DNA from: Roseovarius gahaiensis
Lineage (GTDB): Bacteria > Pseudomonadota > Alphaproteobacteria > Rhodobacterales > Rhodobacteraceae
NCBI RefSeq assembly: GCF_011601345.1
Contig: NZ_JAAORB010000021.1
Coordinates: 1-46,725 of the forward strand
Length of the DNA: 46,725 nucleotides
Direction of reading: 5' to 3'
Below are positions 41,596 to 46,725 of this stretch, piece after piece. The notes beneath the pieces were generated by a model. It had not been told where the DNA came from. It saw only the letters and a list, made by a program, of their open reading frames with translations, and did not search any database. Within the stretch, counting starts at the first letter, position 1. Each line of letters opens with the position of its first letter. The translations under genes were made by a program, and so were the position numbers.

Positions 41596-42237
41596 ATGAT
41601 GGGCGCGGCGCGGCTGGCGCTTCCACACGTTCCGGGAATCGGATTCTGGAGACTTTGCGGATCAGGCACCGGCGAGGGCTTCACGCCAATTCCCAACACG
41701 GCGGTCTATGCGATCCTCGCAACATGGCCCGACCTCGAGACAGCGCAGACACAAACCCAGAACGCATCGATCTTTCGTCGCTATCAGGCCAAAGCCTGCG
41801 AAAGCTGGACAGTTTTTCTGGCCCCGGTGTCGGCACGAGGGCAATGGGCCGGCGAGGCCCCGTTCACACCCGAAGGCAGCGCGCCCAAAGGGCCCCTTGC
41901 AGCGCTGACGCGCGCCACGGTGCGGCCGCTAAAGGCGCTGCGTTTCTGGAAACGCGTGCCAGATATCAGCACCGTCATCGGCAGCGATCGCAATGTCGCC
42001 TTCAAGATTGGGATTGGCGAACTGCCGCTTTTGCATCAAATCACCTTTTCCATTTGGCCCAACAGCCAAAGCATGGCCGATTTCGCCCGTGCCAATGGCC
42101 CTCATGCCCGCGCCATCCAGGCGGTACGCGAGGGCGATTGGTTCCGCGAAGAGCTTTATGCCCGCTTTCGGGTCCTCGGCGATCACGGCACGTGGCACGG
42201 CCAAAGCCCCCTTTCCAACTTGAATATAAAGACATGA
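41596..42237 (+). CDS. crtA: Spheroidene monooxygenase, start codon lost or non-standard
   Basis: CrtA converts spheroidene to spheroidenone with O2. Coordinates begin at the first in-frame ATG (213 residues, MMGAARLALPHVPGIGFW). Family proteins start about 22 residues earlier, and that segment is present and open: from 41530 the codons read IQTVSISFFRFPPGLSRLWA, matching the normal N-terminus, but the first codon is ATA in place of ATG. AAGGAG (41517-41522) sits 7 bp upstream of this ATA, ideal spacing. So either ATA is used, or translation begins at 41596 and removes the first strand of the fold. The rest (GEGFTPIPNTAVYAILATWP, GSDRNVAFKIGIGELPLLH) is intact. bchI follows 4 bp after the stop. 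Confidence 0.88.
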   Translation: MMGAARLALPHVPGIGFWRLCGSGTGEGFTPIPNTAVYAILATWPDLETAQTQTQNASIFRRYQAKACESWTVFLAPVSARGQWAGEAPFTPEGSAPKGPLAALTRATVRPLKALRFWKRVPDISTVIGSDRNVAFKIGIGELPLLHQITFSIWPNSQSMADFARANGPHARAIQAVREGDWFREELYARFRVLGDHGTWHGQSPLSNLNIKT

Positions 42238-42241
42238 AGCC

Positions 42242-43246
42242 ATGAAGACTCCCTTTCCCTTCTCCGCCATCGTCGGCCAGGAACAGATGAAACGCGCCAT
42301 GATCCTCACTGCGATCGACCCGGGTATCGGCGGTGTTCTGGTATTCGGGGATCGTGGCACCGGGAAATCCACCGCCGTGCGCGCCTTGGCCGCCCTCTTG
42401 CCGCCGATCAGCGTGGTGCGCGGCTGTCCGGTGAATTCCTCTGACCCTGCCGATTGCCCGGATTGGGCGCATGCCAGCGAAACCGATCTGGTTGAACGGC
42501 CGACACCGGTTGTCGATCTGCCCCTTGGCGTGACCGAGGATCGTGTGACTGGCGCTTTGGATATCGAACGCGCCCTCACCCGAGGTGAAAAGGCGTTCGA
42601 GCCGGGCCTGCTGGCCCGCGCCAACCGTGGCTATCTTTATATCGACGAAGTCAATCTGCTTGAAGATCATATCGTCGATCTGCTGCTCGACGTGGCGCAA
42701 TCCGGCCTCAATGCCGTGGAACGCGAGGGGCTTTCGATCCGCCACGATGCACGCTTCGTGCTTGTCGGCTCCGGCAACCCCGAAGAAGGCGAGTTGCGCC
42801 CGCAGCTTCTTGATCGCTTCGGCCTGTCGGTTGAAGTGACCTCTCCCGACACGATTGACGAGCGTATCGAAGTGATCCGTCGCCGTACGGCCTTTGAAAA
42901 TGAGACCGATCACTTTCTGGCGCGTTGGCAGGCCGAAGATGCCACGCTGCGCGAGTCGATCCTTGCCGCCCGCGCAGCCCTGTCGAACACCGAAACGCCC
43001 GACAACATCTTGCGCGATTGCGCGCAGCTATCCATGACACTGGGGGCCGATGGGCTGCGCGGTGAACTGACTCTGCTGCGTGCCGCCCGCGCCTATGCCG
43101 CCTTCAGTAGCGCAGAGCAGATCACCCGCGATCACCTGCGCAGCATCGCCCCTATCGCGCTCAGCCACCGATTGCGGCGCGACCCATTGGACGAGGCAGG
43201 CTCGGTCGCGCGTGTGAGCCGCGCGGTCGTGGATGTCTTGGGATGA
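42242..43246 (+). CDS. bchI: Magnesium chelatase subunit I
   Basis: BchI is the AAA+ ATPase of magnesium chelatase, forming hexamers with BchD to drive Mg2+ insertion by BchH. The 334-residue protein shows Walker A GDRGTGKST (36-44), Walker B YLYIDEVNLL (131-140), and the sensor region GSGNPEEGELRPQLLDRFG. It lies 4 bp after crtA and shares ATGA with bchD. No promoter is seen in front; it probably rides on the crtA transcript. Confidence 0.97.
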   Translation: MKTPFPFSAIVGQEQMKRAMILTAIDPGIGGVLVFGDRGTGKSTAVRALAALLPPISVVRGCPVNSSDPADCPDWAHASETDLVERPTPVVDLPLGVTEDRVTGALDIERALTRGEKAFEPGLLARANRGYLYIDEVNLLEDHIVDLLLDVAQSGLNAVEREGLSIRHDARFVLVGSGNPEEGELRPQLLDRFGLSVEVTSPDTIDERIEVIRRRTAFENETDHFLARWQAEDATLRESILAARAALSNTETPDNILRDCAQLSMTLGADGLRGELTLLRAARAYAAFSSAEQITRDHLRSIAPIALSHRLRRDPLDEAGSVARVSRAVVDVLG

Positions 43247-44925
43247 TGGCCGACGCGCCGCAGTCTTGGGCGCGGGCCATGCGCGCCATGGCCGCGCTGG
43301 CCGTTGACCCCGGCGCGCTCAAGGGGCTGACGCTTCGCGCCCGTGCAGGGCCAGTGCGTCAAACCGCCGAGGCCGCATTATCCAAGCTTCCAGGACGGCA
43401 ACACCGCATTCATCCCAGCCTTACGGACACACAACTGTTCGGTGGCCTCAACATTTCGGCCTCGCTCTCCGAAGGTCGTTTGGTGAAGGACAAGGGGTTG
43501 GCCGACCGGCCCGCCACACTTATTCTGCCCATGGCCGAGCGCTGCCCCCCCGGCCTTGCAATTCGGCTTGGGCAATTGCTGGATGCGGGCCTCGGTCACG
43601 CCCTGATTCTTCTCGACGAAGGGGCCGAGCCCGAGGAAGAGGGGCACGCGGCGCTACAAGACCGCCTTGCCTTTCACGTCGATCTCAACGGCTTGCGTTG
43701 GTCCGAGGTATCCGTGCGCCTGCCCGCCCCGGCAGACATCGAGGCGGCGCGCAGCCACCTCATGCGGATCGCGCTACCCGAAGGTGCAATTCAAAGCCTG
43801 ACGGTTTTGGCCACCCGGTTTGGTATCGACAGCCTGCGTGCCCCACTAATGGCCGTGTCCACTGCCCGCGCTCTCGCCGCGCTTGACCATGCCGACACCG
43901 TGACAGAGGCGCATCTGAGCGAAGCCGCCGAACTTGTTTATCCCGTCCGCGCAACGCACCTGCCGCAGGAGCCGGACCAGGATGATACATCGCAAGAGGC
44001 CGAAACACCCCCCGACGAAGGTCACAGCTCGGACGGCGACGGAACCACCCCGAACACCCTGCCCGACGACTTGATGATCGAGGCCGTGGCGGCGCTGCTT
44101 CCTGATGGCCTGCTGGATCGTGTCAGCGCAAAAACCCGCAGCGCCCAACCGCTGTCGGGCGGCGGCGCGGGCGCGCGGCGGCGGGGTAACCGCACAGGCC
44201 GCCCCCTTCCCTCGCGGCCCGGTCATCCGGATGGCCGCGCGCGGATTGATGTGATTGCCACCCTGCGCGCCGCCGTTCCATGGCAGGCTCTGCGCCCCAA
44301 ACGCGGCGATGCACGGATCATCATCTACCCCTCAGACATCCGCCTGCGCCATTACGAGGATCGCTCTGATCGCTTGGTGATCTTTATCGTCGATGCCTCC
44401 GGATCGGCCGCGATGGCCCGCTTGGCCGAGGCCAAAGGCGCAGTTGAACTGCTTCTGGGTCAGGCCTATGCCCGCCGCGATCACGTGGCCTTGGTGGCGT
44501 TTCGCGGCACCGGGGCTGAAACTCTTCTGCCTCCGACCCGCTCGTTGGTGCAAGCCAAGCGCCGCCTAGCGGCCCTGCCTGGTGGTGGCGGCACGCCGCT
44601 TGCCGCCGGACTTGAGGCCGCCGCCCAGCTTGCAGAACAAGCGCGCTCTCGCGGGCTCAGCCCCACCTTCGCCCTGCTGACCGATGGCCGCGCCAATATC
44701 GCCTTGGATGGTGCTGCTGGCCGTGCGCAAGCGCAAAGCGACGCGGCGAACCGCGCCGCGCAACTGGGCGCGCTGACGCTTCAAGGCTGCGTCATCGACA
44801 CCGCCCCACGGCCCGGCCCCGAAGCTACCAATCTGGCGCGCGCGCTTGGGGTGGCATCCATTAGCTTGCCACGCGCTGATGCACAGCGCCTGTCCCAAGC
44901 TATTGAAACGGAACTGGACCGTTAA
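43243..44925 (+). CDS. bchD: Magnesium chelatase subunit D
   Basis: BchD is the AAA+-like scaffold of magnesium chelatase. The 560-residue protein has a degenerate AAA+ N-terminal half, an acidic linker (about 245-275, DQDDTSQEAETPPDEG), and a C-terminal integrin-I domain with the MIDAS motif DASGS at 384-388. Length is typical. The ATG at 43243 overlaps the bchI stop; a second ATG follows directly. Confidence 0.96.
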   Translation: MMADAPQSWARAMRAMAALAVDPGALKGLTLRARAGPVRQTAEAALSKLPGRQHRIHPSLTDTQLFGGLNISASLSEGRLVKDKGLADRPATLILPMAERCPPGLAIRLGQLLDAGLGHALILLDEGAEPEEEGHAALQDRLAFHVDLNGLRWSEVSVRLPAPADIEAARSHLMRIALPEGAIQSLTVLATRFGIDSLRAPLMAVSTARALAALDHADTVTEAHLSEAAELVYPVRATHLPQEPDQDDTSQEAETPPDEGHSSDGDGTTPNTLPDDLMIEAVAALLPDGLLDRVSAKTRSAQPLSGGGAGARRRGNRTGRPLPSRPGHPDGRARIDVIATLRAAVPWQALRPKRGDARIIIYPSDIRLRHYEDRSDRLVIFIVDASGSAAMARLAEAKGAVELLLGQAYARRDHVALVAFRGTGAETLLPPTRSLVQAKRRLAALPGGGGTPLAAGLEAAAQLAEQARSRGLSPTFALLTDGRANIALDGAAGRAQAQSDAANRAAQLGALTLQGCVIDTAPRPGPEATNLARALGVASISLPRADAQRLSQAIETELDR

Positions 44926-44929
44926 GGAT

Positions 44930-45802
44930 ATGGATTGGGCCCGCGACCTTCCCACTTGGCCTAACCACGCCGCCTCTCGTCGGCTTCGGGTGCGCCCGCA
45001 TGAGTGGCACATCCAAGAAATGGGCGATGGCCCCACACTGCTTTTGCTGCACGGCGCGGGCGCCTCCACGCACACATGGCGCGATATCCTGCCACGACTT
45101 GCCGAAACCCATCACGTCGTGGCGCTTGATCTGCCCAGTCAGGGTTTCACACAGGCCGGCACCCTTCGACGATGCAGCCTTGATCGGATGGCCGAGGATA
45201 TCGCCGCTCTCTGCGTGTCGCAAAACTGGAGTCTTCGCGCCATCATCGGACATTCCGCAGGGGCTGCCCTTGCGCTTCGCTTGTCGGAAATCATGAGCGA
45301 GGAGGCCCGCCCGGGCCTGATCCTGGGACTCAACCCGGCGCTTGGGAACTTTGAAGGGGTCGCCGGATGGTTATTCCCGGTGCTCGCCAAATTCTTGGCG
45401 CTCAACCCGCTGACCTCATATCTCTTTGCTGGCGGCTCTCCGCAGATCAAGCGCACAAGACGCATAATCGAAAGCACTGGCTCCCATCTGGATCAAGACG
45501 GCCTTACCCTGTACGCCCGCCTGATCGCCGACCGCGCACATGTCGAGGCCACATTGCAGATGATGTCGCAATGGCAAATCGACCCATTGCTCAACCGTCT
45601 GGAAACAATCGAAACTCCATGCCACTTCATGACCGGCGACCGTGATCGCGCGGTGCCCCCAGAAACAGCCAAAACCGCGGCGGCACGCCTGCCCAATTGC
45701 GGCATGACTAACTTGCCCAATCTAGGCCACCTCGCTCATGAAGAACAGCCAGAGCTGATATCGCAGCTTCTTATCGAACACCTTTCGGCACTCGAACAAT
45801 AG
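44930..45802 (+). CDS. bchO: Alpha/beta hydrolase BchO
   Basis: BchO is an alpha/beta hydrolase linked to magnesium chelatase genes; its exact reaction is not established. The 290-residue protein has LLLHGAGASTHTW (38-50), the nucleophile elbow GHSAGAA with Ser109, an acid in TGDRDRAVPP (Asp237 or 239), and the likely catalytic His267 or 270 in LGHLAHEEQP. I use ATG 44930, 4 bp after the bchD stop, with AAGGA nearby. It is the last PGC gene on this side. Confidence 0.93.
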   Translation: MDWARDLPTWPNHAASRRLRVRPHEWHIQEMGDGPTLLLLHGAGASTHTWRDILPRLAETHHVVALDLPSQGFTQAGTLRRCSLDRMAEDIAALCVSQNWSLRAIIGHSAGAALALRLSEIMSEEARPGLILGLNPALGNFEGVAGWLFPVLAKFLALNPLTSYLFAGGSPQIKRTRRIIESTGSHLDQDGLTLYARLIADRAHVEATLQMMSQWQIDPLLNRLETIETPCHFMTGDRDRAVPPETAKTAAARLPNCGMTNLPNLGHLAHEEQPELISQLLIEHLSALEQ

Positions 45803-46064
45803 GTCGCCACACAGCACCTGTCAGGTTTTTGTGCCGCACTAAATTCTAATTTTAGCCACCTTCTCATCCGACCGATTTACCGATGTTCTGCGCCACCGAG
45901 CGCCGGAGCTGATCGAACAGGCGATCCAGCCCGAACTGGACAGGCTCATGGCTAGCTTTTCTGGGGAAACGCTCGAAGATGGTATTGCAAAGAGAGAGAC
46001 CCATCAGCGGCAACGTCAACTTGCCCCACCGCGAGACGATCGAACCAGACGGGGACAGAAGCCT
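45803..46064. other. Gap after bchO with a possible transposase relic
   Basis: 262 bp with no intact gene. At the start, ACCT-GTC-AGGT followed by five T is a weak terminator candidate after bchO. From about 45862 to 45990 a plus-strand frame reads FTDVLRHRAPELIEQAIQPE followed by LDRLMASF, which resembles the N-terminal region of IS256-type transposases, then decays. It is most likely a relic, and the match is by eye only. Confidence 0.35.
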
Positions 46065-46355
46065 TCACTGGTAGTCTCCGAGATCATAGCCCTCAGATGG
46101 TGGTTCGGAACTGGGTGGAGTCGCGTTTACCTCGTCCGCGATCAACACCGCGAGGGGCACGCGGAGGGCATCAGCGATCCGGGCAAGCGTGGTCAGCCGC
46201 GGATCGCGTTTTCCAGTTTCGATCAGGGAGAGCGCCGGTGCGCTGATGCCGGTCAAGCGCGCCAGCTGCTCCAAGCTTAAACCCTGCCCGGCACGCATCT
46301 CACGGATCCGGCGACCCGCATCTTCTAGGAGCGTTTTCTCAGCATTATCGGACAT
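46065..46355 (-). CDS. XRE-family helix-turn-helix regulator (96 residues)
   Basis: Small DNA-binding protein with a Cro/C1-type helix-turn-helix filling residues 10-70 (GRRIREMRAGQGLSLEQLAR, then LTGISAPALSLIETGKRDPR and LTTLARIADALRVPL) and a short disordered tail. There is no cupin or peptidase domain. I use ATG 46355, with AAGG 8 bp upstream; the ORF to 46409 lacks a ribosome site. A CTTACC/GGTAAG palindrome lies just upstream, and related 17-bp elements lie further out, suggesting autoregulation. It is not a known PGC gene; target unknown. Confidence 0.85.
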   Translation of the reverse strand: MSDNAEKTLLEDAGRRIREMRAGQGLSLEQLARLTGISAPALSLIETGKRDPRLTTLARIADALRVPLAVLIADEVNATPPSSEPPSEGYDLGDYQ

Positions 46356-46363
46356 CTTGGCAT

Positions 46364-46380
46364 CCTTACCCTTTTCGGTA
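46364..46380 (-). promoter_or_regulatory. 17-bp motif, copy 1 (contains palindrome)
   Basis: On the minus strand TACCGAAAAGGGTAAGG. Its plus-strand form begins a CTTACC-N6-GGTAAG inverted repeat at 46365-46382, 9 bp upstream of the XRE start. It is a candidate operator for the adjacent regulator. Confidence 0.5.
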
Positions 46381-46416
46381 AGAGTACGGACCGCAGGTGT
46401 AACTTTCAAGTTATTT

Positions 46417-46433
46417 TATCGTAAACGGTAATG
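46417..46433 (+). promoter_or_regulatory. 17-bp motif, copy 2
   Basis: TATCGTAAACGGTAATG on the plus strand, inverted relative to copy 1. Shared positions with the other copies: TA-CG, then A, then GGTAA near the end. Confidence 0.45.
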
Positions 46434-46466
46434 AGCTAGCGCTGAATGCATCCCGAAGACTATTCT

Positions 46467-46483
46467 TATCGAATAGGGTAAGT
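46467..46483 (+). promoter_or_regulatory. 17-bp motif, copy 3
   Basis: TATCGAATAGGGTAAGT on the plus strand, exactly 50 bp from copy 2 (about five helical turns). It overlaps a CTATTC-N5-GAATAG inverted repeat at 46460-46476. Confidence 0.5.
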
Positions 46484-46678
46484 CTACTGGAAGGAGCAAA
46501 TTGGCAGTTTTGACTGCTTAAATGCCGTCGAGTGCGGGCCGATGCATACCGGTGAGGGCGAGTACATGCGAATCCGGCTTTTCCAAAGCGGTGTTGATGT
46601 AGCGTTGATGTAGAACGCAAAAAGCCCAATGGCATTGACATACCACCGGCTTAAGCGTTTGATTTATTTTGGAATAAT

Positions 46679-46725
46679 TGGTTGCGGGAGTAGGATTTGA
46701 ACCTACGACCTTCAGGTTATGAGCC
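46679..46725 (-). tRNA. tRNA-Met, initiator type (CAU), 3' part only
   Basis: The minus-strand sequence shows an anticodon loop CTCATAA, a stem CCTGA, a T-arm GTAGGTTCAAATCCTAC, an acceptor half CTCCCGCA and an encoded CCA (46679-46681). The A at position 72 (before A73-CCA) fits the unpaired 1:72 end of initiator tRNA. The 5' half lies beyond the window. Confidence 0.88.

Larger units (their letters stand above)
46356..46678. other. Gap between the XRE gene and the tRNA
   Basis: 323 bp with no supported gene. The left part holds the repeated 17-bp motif described separately. At 46593-46602 and 46604-46613 GTTGATGTAG is repeated in tandem. A 76-codon minus-strand ORF here (46411-46641) has no start context or family look. 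Confidence 0.6.

Noticed and set aside
45948..46280. 110-codon plus-strand ORF opposite the XRE gene
   Set aside because: Its second half is antisense to the helix-turn-helix gene and the first half is decayed sequence; no ribosome site.
46593..46613. Tandem GTTGATGTAG repeat as a CRISPR or att element
   Set aside because: Only two 10-bp units with a 1-bp spacer; too small for either.
46411..46641. 76-codon minus-strand ORF between the XRE gene and the tRNA
   Set aside because: No start context, composition unlike a protein, and it spans the repeated operator-like motifs.

Overview
The window is an almost complete photosynthesis gene cluster (PGC) of an aerobic anoxygenic phototrophic alphaproteobacterium, most likely a Roseobacter-group member of the Rhodobacterales. 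The basis is the gene order, a puf operon of type QBALMC (tetraheme pufC, no pufX), an oxygen-dependent cyclase gene (acsF) with no bchE, and a spheroidene-type carotenoid set (crtA, B, C, D, E, F, I) with tspO. The strain-level assignment is inference.

Layout. (1) 8-6281, minus strand: idi (broken), bchP, bch2 (pucC family), bchG, ppsR, aerR/ppaA. (2) 6622-22723, plus: bchF-N-B-H-L-M, lhaA, puhA-B-C, a 98-residue unknown, acsF, puhE, hemA, cycA, then a strong hairpin terminator at 22751-22782. (3) 22803-35840, minus, transcribed right to left: crtE, crtF, bchC-X-Y-Z, pufQ-B-A-L-M-C, dxs. (4) 35936-38352, plus: crtD, crtC. (5) 38349-41421, minus: tspO, crtB, crtI. (6) 41530-45802, plus: crtA, bchI, bchD, bchO. 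(7) 45803-46725: non-PGC sequence with a possible transposase relic, a small XRE-type regulator flanked by three copies of a 17-bp motif, and the 3' part of an initiator tRNA-Met at the window edge.

How it works together. Dxs and HemA supply isoprenoid and 5-aminolevulinate. BchH/I/D insert Mg, BchM methylates, AcsF closes ring E, and BchL/N/B (DPOR), BchF, BchX/Y/Z (COR) and BchC convert the ring to bacteriochlorophyllide a. BchG and BchP add and reduce the tail. Crt enzymes lead to spheroidene and, through CrtA, spheroidenone. Puf and Puh proteins make the LH1-reaction centre, helped by LhaA, PuhB, PuhC, PuhE and PufQ. PufC and cytochrome c2 carry electrons. PpsR and the cobalamin-binding antirepressor AerR are encoded in the cluster, and ten perfect TGT-N12-ACA palindromes (PpsR/CrtJ type) sit in front of bchG, ppsR, aerR, bchF, bchC, crtE, crtD and crtI/crtA.

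Points that depart from a textbook PGC. idi has an in-frame TAG in place of a conserved Trp codon. crtA has ATA where its start codon should be, at ideal distance from AAGGAG. crtC has no start codon near its conserved core, only one 373 bp inside crtD. A bchG operator ends 2 bp before the start codon. A 98-residue unknown lies between puhC and acsF. I found no CRISPR array, intact IS element or rRNA gene, and no system outside the known PGC that I can support as new.
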